A DNA stretch of 8,596 nt from Nitrospina sp. (GTDB taxonomy: Bacteria > Nitrospinota > Nitrospinia > Nitrospinales > Nitrospinaceae). Positions 1 to 6,214 of the stretch are shown here, one piece after another. The translations under genes and the position numbers were made by a program. The notes under the pieces were generated by a model that ran no database searches, was not told where the DNA came from, and saw nothing but the letters and a program-made list of their open reading frames with translations. Each line of letters begins with the position of its first letter. Position 1 is the stretch's first letter. The stretch is from contig SMVS01000163.1 in assembly GCA_004357435.1 (NCBI GenBank), positions 1 to 8,596 of the forward strand, in the 5' to 3' direction.

Positions 1-25
1 GCATATAAAAAAATATTGAGGGGTA

Positions 26-56
26 GGGCAGGCCTTTCGGCCTGCCCTTTATTTTT
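26..56. terminator. Hairpin terminator between convergent genes
   Basis: GGGCAGGCC (26-34) pairs perfectly with GGCCTGCCC (39-47) around a 4-nt loop, a 9-bp GC-rich stem. On the plus strand it is followed directly by TTTATTTTT, a typical intrinsic terminator for a gene ending left of the window. Read on the minus strand the loop is GAAA and the stem begins 8 bp after the aconitase stop codon. The T-run there is displaced by several bases (positions 6-13), so termination of aconitase is plausible but less ideal. Probably shared by two convergent genes. Confidence 0.85.
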
Positions 57-2325
57 AGGAATTTGCCCGGGCCTTTTCTGCCCCGACATGGTTCAGGGCG
101 GAACCCGCGTAAAACCATTTGATCTGGTCGTCATTGAGAGAATGATTCAGTTTTATTGTTTCCTCAGAACCATCCTCATGAGTTACGATCATGTCCACCG
201 CTTTCCCAGGCGCCAACTTATCGAGATCCTTCAAGGTGATTAAATCCTTTTGCTGGATTTTCTCATATTCATCCTTGTTATCGAAAGTGAAGGGCAGGAG
301 GCCCTGCTTTTTGAGGTTGGCCTCAAATATTCGGGCGTAGGACTTGGCCACAAATGCCAAACCTCCCATGTGACGTGGCTCCATGGCGGCATGCTCGCGG
401 CTGGAACCTTCCCCCACATTTTCATCGGCGAAAGCCACCCATCCCTGACCGTTTTCCTTGTAGTGCCGGGCTATCTTGTTCAGTTCATCGGTTTCCCCGG
501 TGAGCAGGTTATTACCTTTGCCCACTTCATCGTGGTAGGAGTTGGTGGCCCCTAAAAATAAATTATTGCTGATGTTGTCCAGATGACCGCGAAATTTCAG
601 CCACGGGCCAGCTTGAGAGATATGATCGGTGGTACATTTCCCCTGAGCCTTAAAAAGCACTTTCATGTTCTTATAATCCGCTACCGGGTCTTGTTTTGGA
701 AAAGGATCCAGCATGGCCAAGCGCTCACTGGTGGGATTGACGACCACCTCGCCGGACATAGTGGGTGCCATGTAGCCGTTGTCTTTAGTCGCGTAACCGT
801 TGCTCGGAAAAACATCCCCTTGCGGCGGCTCGAAACGGAATTCATTGCCCTTGGCGTCCTTGAGAGAATCCGTCATGGGGTTGAACTTCAGGCTTCCAGA
901 AAATGCCATGGCCACCACCACCTCGGGACTACTGATGAAGCTCAAGGTCTCTGGGTTGCCGTCATTCCTCTTGGCGAAGTTTCTATTGTACGAGCTGATG
1001 ATGCTGTTCTTGTCCCCTTTTTTAATGTTGTCACGCTTCCATTGCCCAATGCAGGGCCCACAGGCGTTGGCTAATACCGTGCCTCCAACATCCTCGAAGT
1101 CCTGGAGAATGCCATCTCGACTGATGGTTTCAAATATCCTCTCAGAACCGGGGGTGATCAGGAATTGAGATTTGACTTTCAATCCAGCCTTTTTGGCCTG
1201 CCTGGCTATACTGACTGCCCGGGTCAAATCCTCATAGCTGGAATTGGTGCAAGAGCCAATCAATGCCGCGGACAAAATTTCAGGATAATTTTGTTCATCG
1301 GTATCCGCCGCCATTTTAGAGATTGGGCGGCCCAAGTCTGGAGTATGAGGCCCCACGATATGCGGCTCCAGAGTCGAGAGATTAATTTCAAATATCTCGT
1401 CATAATATTTTTCCGGATTGGACTCCACATCCGGATCGGAAACCAAATGCTCCGCGTATTTTTTACAGAGATCAGCGATCTGGTCTCGTTCTGTTTTTCG
1501 GAGATAGATTTCCATGTTTTCGTCATAGCCGAAGATCGATGTGGTGGCGCCAATCTCGGCCCCCATGTTGGTCACGGTGCCTTTGCCGGAAGCGCTTAAA
1601 GAGCGCGCCCCTTCGCCGAAATATTCCACGATTTTTCCGGTGCCGCCTTTGGCGGTCAGCATGGTAGCGACTTTCAGTATGATATCTTTGGAAGCGGTCC
1701 AGCCATTGAGTTTTCCGGTGAGTTTGATGCCGATCAATGCGGGCATTTTGGTGGCGAATTGTTGGCCGGTCATGACATCCACTGCGTCGGCGCCGCCTAC
1801 TCCGATGGCAAGCATGCCCATGCCGCCGGCATTGGGGCTATGGGAATCGGTGCCGATCATCATGGTCCCAGGGACAGCGTAGTTCTCAAAAAACACCTGA
1901 TGGATGATCCCGGAGCCGGGCTTCCAAAATCCCATGCCATATTTCATAGACGCCGATTGCAGAAAATCGTAAACCTCTTTGTTGGTTTCGATCGCCACCT
2001 CAAGGTCCTTGGTGGACCCGGTATAGGCTTGAATCAAATGATCGCAATGCACCGTAGTGGGCACAGACACTTGAGGCATCTGGGATGATATGAATTGCAG
2101 GATAGCCATTTGAGCTGTCGCGTCCTGCATAGCCACTCGGTCGCAAGTTAAAAAGATATCAGAATTGATGCGTTCCAACTTTGAGTAATCGGTATCGGAA
2201 TCCATGTGGCTGTATAGAATTTTTTCTACGATCGTCAGTCCGCGCCCCAGGTTACTGCGTGCCGCATCTAATGTTTTTCCCATGGATTGAAAAAGTTTTT
2301 CAATTGGTGCCGGGTCCAAAAGCAT
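55..2325 (-). CDS. Aconitate hydratase (aconitase), mitochondrial-type
   Basis: Interconverts citrate and isocitrate through cis-aconitate (EC 4.2.1.3) with a [4Fe-4S] cluster, in the cytoplasm, as part of the TCA cycle or of the reductive TCA cycle if the organism fixes carbon that way. The 756 residues match the full length of the mitochondrial Aco2 type without a transit peptide, and are shorter than the roughly 890-residue AcnA type. Visible signatures are TDSHSP (159-164), GSCTNSS with cluster ligand Cys359, ACGPCIG with ligands Cys422 and Cys425, the SYNRNF arginine motif (445-450), TTDHIS (565-570) opening the swivel domain, and GEGSSREHAA (638-647) carrying the catalytic serine. All three cluster cysteines are present, so the enzyme should be active. 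The start is supported by an AAGGAG ribosome site (2332-2337) six bases upstream. It is a single-gene unit, divergent from the hydrolase gene. Identification is secure; assignment of the subtype rests on recognised sequence character and length. Confidence 0.97.
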   Translation of the reverse strand: MLLDPAPIEKLFQSMGKTLDAARSNLGRGLTIVEKILYSHMDSDTDYSKLERINSDIFLTCDRVAMQDATAQMAILQFISSQMPQVSVPTTVHCDHLIQAYTGSTKDLEVAIETNKEVYDFLQSASMKYGMGFWKPGSGIIHQVFFENYAVPGTMMIGTDSHSPNAGGMGMLAIGVGGADAVDVMTGQQFATKMPALIGIKLTGKLNGWTASKDIILKVATMLTAKGGTGKIVEYFGEGARSLSASGKGTVTNMGAEIGATTSIFGYDENMEIYLRKTERDQIADLCKKYAEHLVSDPDVESNPEKYYDEIFEINLSTLEPHIVGPHTPDLGRPISKMAADTDEQNYPEILSAALIGSCTNSSYEDLTRAVSIARQAKKAGLKVKSQFLITPGSERIFETISRDGILQDFEDVGGTVLANACGPCIGQWKRDNIKKGDKNSIISSYNRNFAKRNDGNPETLSFISSPEVVVAMAFSGSLKFNPMTDSLKDAKGNEFRFEPPQGDVFPSNGYATKDNGYMAPTMSGEVVVNPTSERLAMLDPFPKQDPVADYKNMKVLFKAQGKCTTDHISQAGPWLKFRGHLDNISNNLFLGATNSYHDEVGKGNNLLTGETDELNKIARHYKENGQGWVAFADENVGEGSSREHAAMEPRHMGGLAFVAKSYARIFEANLKKQGLLPFTFDNKDEYEKIQQKDLITLKDLDKLAPGKAVDMIVTHEDGSEETIKLNHSLNDDQIKWFYAGSALNHVGAEKARANS

Positions 2326-2385
2326 TGCCTGCTCCTTTTTTATAATTTTGAAAGTGACTTTATATTTTTTGCCCCGAATCCTGAT

Positions 2386-2409
2386 GGCTCATGGTACTTT
2401 GCCTGAGCC
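2386..2409. repeat. Short inverted repeat in divergent intergenic region
   Basis: GGCTCA (2386-2391) and TGAGCC (2404-2409) form perfect 6-bp arms 12 bp apart. It sits between the proposed aconitase promoter and the aconitase start, so it could be an operator or a leader hairpin. A match of this size can arise by chance. The rest of 2326-2572 is AT-rich and shows no gene. Confidence 0.3.
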
Positions 2410-2440
2410 GGATAAGGGTGAGTTGCGAATAGAGGTGGTA

Positions 2441-2469
2441 ATTCTGCCATGAATGGATTTAAATTTCAA
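2441..2469 (-). promoter_or_regulatory. Possible sigma-70 promoter for aconitase
   Basis: On the minus strand TTGAAA (2469-2464) is followed after 17 bp by CAGAAT (2446-2441), 5/6 and 4/6 matches to the -35 and -10 consensus. It would give a leader of roughly 105 nt before the aconitase ATG. The leader would contain the 2386-2409 inverted repeat. Weak call; the region is AT-rich and other matches are possible. Confidence 0.3.
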
Positions 2470-2572
2470 TAAGTTTACAAAACGGAACGATTTCGCTAGT
2501 TTTAATGAAACCCCTTATAAATTAGTAGGATATACGCAAAAGCTTCAAATTTATTTCTAAAATAGGTGGCTA

Positions 2573-3337
2573 ATGACTTCAGTATTTGATTCCCCGGAAT
2601 TCAATCAGAACCTTTTTTTTCCCCGGCGCGATGAGGCCAACCCCCCGGCCGGCACAGATGAGATATATATTGAGGTGGCGCCCCAGATAGAAATTCACGC
2701 TCGAAAATACCTGTTGCCCCAAGCGAAATTCAGTCTATTGTATTTCCATGGCAATGGTGAAATCGTTTCCGACTACGACGGGATGTCTGCATTGTATTCC
2801 AACATGGGTGGTGAACTGATCGTTTGTGATTACCGTGGCTACGGTCTCAGCGAAGGCCATCCCAGTTTGAGAATAGTGTTGCAGGATGCTCATAAGATTT
2901 ACCAGACCCTGAAAAAGGATGGAAAATTACTCAAGTCAGTTTGTGTGATGGGGCGTTCTTTGGGGAGTGCTTCGGCGATTGAGTTGTGTGGGCACTATGC
3001 GGAAATTTCCGCTTGCGTGATCGAGAGCGGGTACGCCGATCCGGTACCGTTGGTGGAGCGGCGGGGCTTGAAAATTGGTAAGATGACGAAGGAAGAGGAT
3101 GCGTTGTTCAACAACAGTCTGAAAATTTCCAAGGTGGTATGTCCTCTTTTGATCATGCATGGGGCGGATGATTTTTTAATTTATCCGCAGGAGGCAAAGC
3201 TCAATTTCCAGCAAGCCGGGGCCAAGGACAAAGCCTTGCAAATCCTGGAAGGGGTGGGGCACAATGACATTATGATGGCTCCGGACAATGGCTATTTTAA
3301 TTGCCTCAACGCTTTTTTTGATAAGGTATTTAAATAA
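2573..3337 (+). CDS. Alpha/beta hydrolase (S33 / Hydrolase_4-like)
   Basis: A complete 254-residue alpha/beta-hydrolase-fold enzyme, resembling serine aminopeptidase S33 / ABHD17-like hydrolases. The oxyanion-side motif is YFHGNGE (57-63). The strand and turn DYRGYGLSEGHPS (86-98) are typical of this group. The nucleophile elbow GRSLGS (127-132) carries Ser129. The acid is most likely Asp200 in HGADD, and the histidine is His230 in VGHND. The triad is therefore complete. No signal peptide or membrane segment is visible, so the protein is probably cytoplasmic. The substrate cannot be read from sequence: esterase, thioesterase or peptidase are all possible. The start is supported by AGGTGG (2564-2569) three bases upstream, a rather tight spacing. 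The LRR gene follows 45 bp after the stop on the same strand with no terminator between, so the two may be co-transcribed. Confidence 0.9.
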   Translation: MTSVFDSPEFNQNLFFPRRDEANPPAGTDEIYIEVAPQIEIHARKYLLPQAKFSLLYFHGNGEIVSDYDGMSALYSNMGGELIVCDYRGYGLSEGHPSLRIVLQDAHKIYQTLKKDGKLLKSVCVMGRSLGSASAIELCGHYAEISACVIESGYADPVPLVERRGLKIGKMTKEEDALFNNSLKISKVVCPLLIMHGADDFLIYPQEAKLNFQQAGAKDKALQILEGVGHNDIMMAPDNGYFNCLNAFFDKVFK

Positions 3338-3382
3338 AACATCACGCGAAATCTTCTGGTTTCGGTTCAGCAGGGATACCCA

Positions 3383-4582
3383 ATGACAAAGAAATTTTAT
3401 AATATTGAAGGTCTCATCAGGAATGGATTCAAGTTGAGCCGGGATTATGAAGTGCTGGATTTTAACTTCACCAAACTGGGCGATGCCGGCGTTATTGAGC
3501 TGGCCAAATCGAGATCCATCCGACAGGTGAAGCGGCTCATCATTCCTTTGCAGAAATTGGGGCCGGAGAGCGCCAAGGCGCTCTCCGAATCGGAAAAACT
3601 CGGCAATCTGCAACATTTGAAGCTTTATAAAAATAAAATCGGAGATGATGGCCTGAAATATTTCGCCGCCACCGACAAACTTCCCAATTTAAAATCCTTG
3701 CGGCTGGGCTGGAATGAAATAGGACCGAAAGGGGTCCGGTGTCTGGCGGAATCGGATAACATGAAGGGTCTTTCCAATCTCACTTTGTCTGAGAATAAAA
3801 TCGGTGATGAAGGGTTGAAGTACCTGGCGGAATCCAAGAATCTGCCCAATTTGGAAATGCTGGATTTGAAGAAAAACGGCATCACCGACGAAGGCGCTTT
3901 GGCCCTCGCTCAAAGTCCCAACTATGTCAATTTGGAATCCATTGACCTCACCCTGAATCCGATCACCAACAAGGGCAAGGAGGCTATCGATGAGTTTCTG
4001 GTGCACAACTTGATTCGCAAGCGGTTGACCGACGATGGCAAGATATTGGATCTCAGTAAACTGGGAATGAAGGATTTTCAAATGGCTATCATTTCCAAAT
4101 TTGACAAGCTTAAAGATCTGGAAAAATTGTATCTTGAATTGAATTACATAACGGGTGCAGGGATTGAACACCTGATCAACTCCCCCTACATCAAAAAACT
4201 CGTTTTGCTTTCTCTAGATCGTAATCACATAGGAGATGGGGGCGTATCTCTGATTGCTGAATCCACCCATTTTGAGAATTTGGAGATTCTGATGGTGGAA
4301 AATAATGGCATCACCAATGAAGGGTTGATCGCTATTGCGGAATCCGAAATCATGTCCAATCTGGTCCGGCTGTATCTTGAAGGCAATCCGATCGATGAAG
4401 AAGGTTTGGAAGTTTTGAAAAATTCTGAATTCATGGCCAATCTCGAATACCCGGTCTTTGAAAGTGACGAAGAGGAAGAAGACGAAGAGGAAGAAGACGA
4501 AGAGGAATTTGAAGATATTGAAGAGACCGCGGAGGTCGAAGAGGAAGAGATCATTGACGACGATGAAGAATATACCCAGTAG
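3383..4582 (+). CDS. Leucine-rich-repeat protein with acidic C-terminal tail
   Basis: A 399-residue protein built almost wholly of ribonuclease-inhibitor-type LRRs (pattern LxxLxLxxNxIGDEGLxxLAES). The units run in a strict 27-residue register: six from about 23 to 184, one from 185 with an extra 8 residues (to about 219), then five from 220 to 354. Units at 77-103 and 131-157 are especially alike (NKIGDxGLKY, LPNL), suggesting duplication of a two-repeat block. Residues 359-397 form a tail of almost only Asp and Glu. There is no signal peptide, membrane segment or enzymatic motif, so a cytoplasmic protein-binding solenoid is the likely role; the partner is unknown. CAGGGA (3371-3376) is a fair ribosome site for this ATG. 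It lies 45 bp after the hydrolase gene and is convergent with the next gene, 27 bp away. The LRR call is secure; the function is not known. Confidence 0.9.
   Translation: MTKKFYNIEGLIRNGFKLSRDYEVLDFNFTKLGDAGVIELAKSRSIRQVKRLIIPLQKLGPESAKALSESEKLGNLQHLKLYKNKIGDDGLKYFAATDKLPNLKSLRLGWNEIGPKGVRCLAESDNMKGLSNLTLSENKIGDEGLKYLAESKNLPNLEMLDLKKNGITDEGALALAQSPNYVNLESIDLTLNPITNKGKEAIDEFLVHNLIRKRLTDDGKILDLSKLGMKDFQMAIISKFDKLKDLEKLYLELNYITGAGIEHLINSPYIKKLVLLSLDRNHIGDGGVSLIAESTHFENLEILMVENNGITNEGLIAIAESEIMSNLVRLYLEGNPIDEEGLEVLKNSEFMANLEYPVFESDEEEEDEEEEDEEEFEDIEETAEVEEEEIIDDDEEYTQ
4466..4507 (+). repeat. 15-bp tandem repeat coding for DEEEE
   Basis: The unit GACGAAGAGGAAGAA occurs perfectly at 4466-4480 and 4481-4495, followed by a 12-bp partial copy at 4496-4507. 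It lies inside the acidic tail of the LRR gene, in frame, so each unit adds the five residues DEEEE. Because the unit is a multiple of three, gain or loss of a copy changes tail length without breaking the frame. Confidence 0.85.
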
Positions 4583-4609
4583 CGTCCCCTGCAAGTTATG
4601 AAGATTGGA

Positions 4610-5152
4610 TTACCATGAAGTGGTCCATAAATCATTTGAGGTTCGGGCGCTGAATATTTCTTCAATCTTTTTGCTGAACTCTTCATGGTTATAGGATTTG
4701 TTGTACTCAGTGGCCTCAAACCGCAGGGGATTCCAAGAGAGCACCAGCCTTTCAATGAACATTTCGTCCAGCTGGACGTGCTTGATCTTGCGGATGATGC
4801 CGGTATTGGAATTGACCAGAACCGCCACCATGGTGCATTCTTCCTTGGCGTAAAGGGCTTCGCAGAAACCCGGGGCTTCCTGCTCCTGCTGAGCGGGGTT
4901 GCAGGGCGCCTCCAAAATCCAGTCTTCGCTCCCGATGGCAAAAATGGGGATGGACGGAAATTCGGATTCCGTCACCAGTTTGGCCCGCCATTTTCCATCC
5001 CAGGCGGCAATTTGTTTATCCGTAGGGTCCGGGATAGCGCCTACCAGTAACATGTCTCCGTTGGGAGAAAAAGATAGTCCTCCGCCGTGACCCTCTACTT
5101 TGATGGGACAAGGTTTGCCTTCCTCGAAACGAACGCTTTGCTCAGCTTCCAT
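4610..5152 (-). CDS. Conserved-looking hypothetical protein, 180 aa
   Basis: I do not recognise this family. The protein is soluble-looking, acidic and mixed alpha/beta, without signal peptide or membrane helix. The N-terminal part has GHGGGLSFSPNGDMLLVGAIP (from 21), loosely like a beta-propeller blade (FSPNGDMLLVG), but only one such segment is present. Cysteines are at 15, 84, 97 and 106 and do not form an obvious metal motif. The C-terminus is rich in aromatic residues and ends in a tryptophan-flanked WTTSW. The start is well supported: AAGGA lies about six bases upstream, and a TTGACA promoter lies further up (5197-5225). It is convergent with the LRR gene (27-bp gap) and divergent from the broken MBL gene. 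A long, clean frame with both signals makes it a real gene; its role is open. Confidence 0.8.
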   Translation of the reverse strand: MEAEQSVRFEEGKPCPIKVEGHGGGLSFSPNGDMLLVGAIPDPTDKQIAAWDGKWRAKLVTESEFPSIPIFAIGSEDWILEAPCNPAQQEQEAPGFCEALYAKEECTMVAVLVNSNTGIIRKIKHVQLDEMFIERLVLSWNPLRFEATEYNKSYNHEEFSKKIEEIFSARTSNDLWTTSW

Positions 5153-5196
5153 AACGGATCCTTAAAATAATTGAAATATAAATGGAATAAAAAGGT

Positions 5197-5225
5197 ATTT
5201 TTCCGAACCATCCATATGTTGTCAA
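5197..5225 (-). promoter_or_regulatory. Likely sigma-70 promoter of the 180-aa gene
   Basis: On the minus strand a perfect -35 TTGACA (5225-5220) is followed after 17 bp by AAAAAT (5202-5197), a 4/6 match to the -10. Transcription would start near 5190 and give a leader of about 40 nt that includes the AAGGA ribosome site of the gene beginning at 5152. Confidence 0.5.
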
Positions 5226-5332
5226 TATGAAATGGGGCCGGGGAATGGAACTTGTGGTCAGTCCGGCTTCCAGTTATTCTACCCGACTTTCGCCAAGAAC
5301 AACGGTATTTTAACCACACCCATCAAAAAATT

Positions 5333-5833
5333 ATGAAGATAACGCTCATCGGTCATGCCTGCCTGTTGTTTCAGTGCAAGGACACCACCGTGCTTTCGGA
5401 CCCCTGTCTGTTCAGCCTCCATTTTGAAGAGCTCAATCATTATTTCCCCAAAGTGGAAATCCAACGCGACCGGTTTCCCCGGCCGGATGCGGTCTACCTT
5501 TCGCATCGGCATCAGGATCATTTCGATATCCGCACGCTGGCATATCTGCCCAAGGATCTTAAAATCCTTTGTCCCGATGATCCCATCATGATCGAATGTT
5601 TGAAGGAGCTCAAATGTGAAGACCTGGCAGTGGTGAAGGATTTTGAACCTATCCGTGTAAAAAACCTGAATTTAATCCCGACGCCTTCGCTGAACCAGGA
5701 CTATTATCCGGAGCATGGATTGATCCTGCAGGATGGAGAAACCCATATTTGGAATTAGGTGGACACGGTCGTCTCGCCGCAGGTCATCCAGTACATCCAC
5801 CGGGTTTGCGGCCAGATAGCTTATAATGATTGA
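5333..5833 (+). pseudogene. Metallo-beta-lactamase-fold hydrolase, broken
   Basis: The frame opens with MKITLIGHACLLF, the usual first strands of MBL-fold proteins. It continues to the metal-binding motif SHRHQDHFD (HxHxDH) at about residues 60-68. The fold is cut by TAG at 5756-5758 after 141 codons. The same frame then stays coding-like for 24 codons (VDTVVSPQVIQYIHRVCGQI...) to TGA at 5831-5833. The junction WN-stop-VDTVV reads naturally as WNQVDTVV, so a CAG-to-TAG change is the simplest explanation. Beyond 5815 the frame no longer looks like the family, and the usual second half of the domain, with the later metal-binding His and Asp residues, is missing. There is no ribosome site before the ATG at 5333. 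Most likely a decaying gene with a nonsense mutation and a 3' deletion. A short expressed fragment, or a sequencing error at the TAG, is the alternative; neither would restore the missing C-terminus. Confidence 0.75.
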
Positions 5834-5858
5834 CAGTACATTTTGGAAAAAGTAAAAT
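5830..5858 (+). promoter_or_regulatory. Sigma-70 promoter of tRNA-Met
   Basis: A perfect -35 TTGACA (5830-5835), an exact 17-bp spacer and -10 TAAAAT (5853-5858, 5/6). Predicted start near 5865, about 23 nt before the mature tRNA. The -35 overlaps the last stop codon of the MBL remnant. A 10-bp palindrome CAATTAATTG (5871-5880) lies in the short leader. Confidence 0.8.
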
Positions 5859-5888
5859 CCCCTCCTCATACAATTAATTGTAAAAAAA

Positions 5889-5965
5889 GGCGGTGTAGCT
5901 CAGCTGGTTAGAGCATACGGCTCATATCCGTAGTGTCCGGGGTTCAAGTCCCTGCACCGCCACCA
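5889..5965 (+). tRNA. tRNA-Met (CAU anticodon), elongator type
   Basis: A complete cloverleaf. The acceptor stem is GGCGGTG/CACCGCC with discriminator A5962, and CCA is encoded at 5963-5965. The anticodon stem TACGG/CCGTA encloses loop CTCATAT, giving anticodon CAU. The T-arm is CGGGG-TTCAAGT-CCCTG with one G-U pair. The fully paired G1-C72 excludes the initiator tRNA. The arm and loop resemble bacterial elongator tRNA-Met more than the lysidine-modified tRNA-Ile2, which usually has CTCATAA in the loop; Ile2 cannot be fully excluded by eye. It has its own promoter and terminator, so it is a single-gene transcription unit. Confidence 0.93.
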
Positions 5966-5973
5966 TATAAATT

Positions 5974-6011
5974 AAGGATTTGTCGGCCCAAGGCCGCAGG
6001 TCCTTTTTTTT
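5974..6011 (+). terminator. Intrinsic terminator of tRNA-Met
   Basis: The outer stem AAGGA (5974-5978) / TCCTT (6001-6005) and the inner stem CGGCC (5984-5988) / GGCCG (5992-5996) with a CAA loop are followed by a run of eight T (6004-6011). It lies eight bases after the tRNA CCA end. Confidence 0.85.
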
Positions 6012-6028
6012 ACCTTCGAATGATCCGG

Positions 6029-6049
6029 TTCCAGATTATATAACTGGAA
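6029..6049. repeat. Inverted repeat TTCCAG-N9-CTGGAA
   Basis: Perfect 6-bp arms around the AT-only spacer ATTATATAA. It shares the TTCCA/TGGAA core with the inverted repeat at 6080-6101; the two centres are about 51 bp apart, close to five helical turns. Possible paired operator upstream of the Fur-box promoter; the function is not known. Confidence 0.4.
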
Positions 6050-6079
6050 TGGATTGCTTTAGAGACAGACAAAAGCTCA

Positions 6080-6101
6080 TATTCCAATGAAAATTGGAAT
6101 A
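6080..6101. repeat. Inverted repeat TATTCCAAT-GAAA-ATTGGAATA
   Basis: Perfect 9-bp arms with a GAAA spacer. It could fold as a tetraloop hairpin in RNA or act as a DNA operator. It sits 42 bp upstream of the -35 of the bfd-like promoter and has no T-run, so it is not a terminator. Confidence 0.5.
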
Positions 6102-6142
6102 AAACGCAACTCATAAAAGTCTTTATAATAAGATAATGTCAG

Positions 6143-6171
6143 TTGACAGATGCCACGGATTTTTTTATAAT
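6143..6171 (+). promoter_or_regulatory. Perfect consensus sigma-70 promoter (bfd-like / larC)
   Basis: TTGACA (6143-6148), a spacer of exactly 17 bp, and TATAAT (6166-6171): both hexamers match the consensus fully. Predicted start near 6178, with a leader of about 37 nt before the ATG at 6215. A promoter this strong normally needs repression, and the Fur box over its -10/+1 provides it. The in-frame TTG at 6143 and ATG at 6170 are parts of the promoter, not start codons. Confidence 0.9.
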
Positions 6172-6186
6172 GAGAATTATTCTCAT
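6170..6186. promoter_or_regulatory. Fur box (operator)
   Basis: ATGAGAAT-T-ATTCTCAT is a perfect 8-1-8 palindrome. Its core TGAGAAT-N-ATTCTCA matches the 7-1-7 Fur consensus TGATAAT-N-ATTATCA with one change per arm, a variant common in Fur sites of Pseudomonas-type genomes. It overlaps the last two bases of the -10 and covers the expected start site, the classical position for iron-dependent repression. Fur itself is not in the window, and a related Fur-family regulator is possible. Confidence 0.85.
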
Positions 6187-6214
6187 AAATAGCCTGCTCT
6201 ATCCCATTGTGTCT

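Noticed and set aside
583..1599. Plus-strand open frames over the aconitase gene (for example 583-1074 and 1165-1599)
   Set aside because: They are antisense shadows of a complete, motif-rich aconitase on the other strand.
3383..4460. Periodic DNA repeats as a CRISPR array or other repeat array
   Set aside because: The 81-bp period is the coding of 27-residue LRR units; the DNA copies are degenerate and there are no identical repeats with unique spacers.
4225..4941. Minus-strand open frame of 238 codons, rich in serine
   Set aside because: It is the reverse of the acidic-tail GAA/GAG codons of the LRR gene and an off-frame reading of the 180-aa gene. The serine run is an artefact.
5756..5758. 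TAG read through as pyrrolysine or suppressed
   Set aside because: Homologous MBL proteins plausibly have Gln here, nothing indicates a pyrrolysine system, and the domain is truncated soon after anyway.
5889..5965. tRNA-Ile2 (lysidine-modified CAU) or initiator tRNA-Met
   Set aside because: The paired first base excludes the initiator. The loop CTCATAT and the anticodon stem fit elongator tRNA-Met better than the CTCATAA loop usual in Ile2, though only a covariance model would settle it.
6143..6214. Longer N-terminus for the bfd-like protein (TTG 6143 or ATG 6170)
   Set aside because: These codons coincide exactly with the -35 and with the -10/Fur box, so they lie upstream of or at the transcription start; the BFD domain begins just after ATG 6215.
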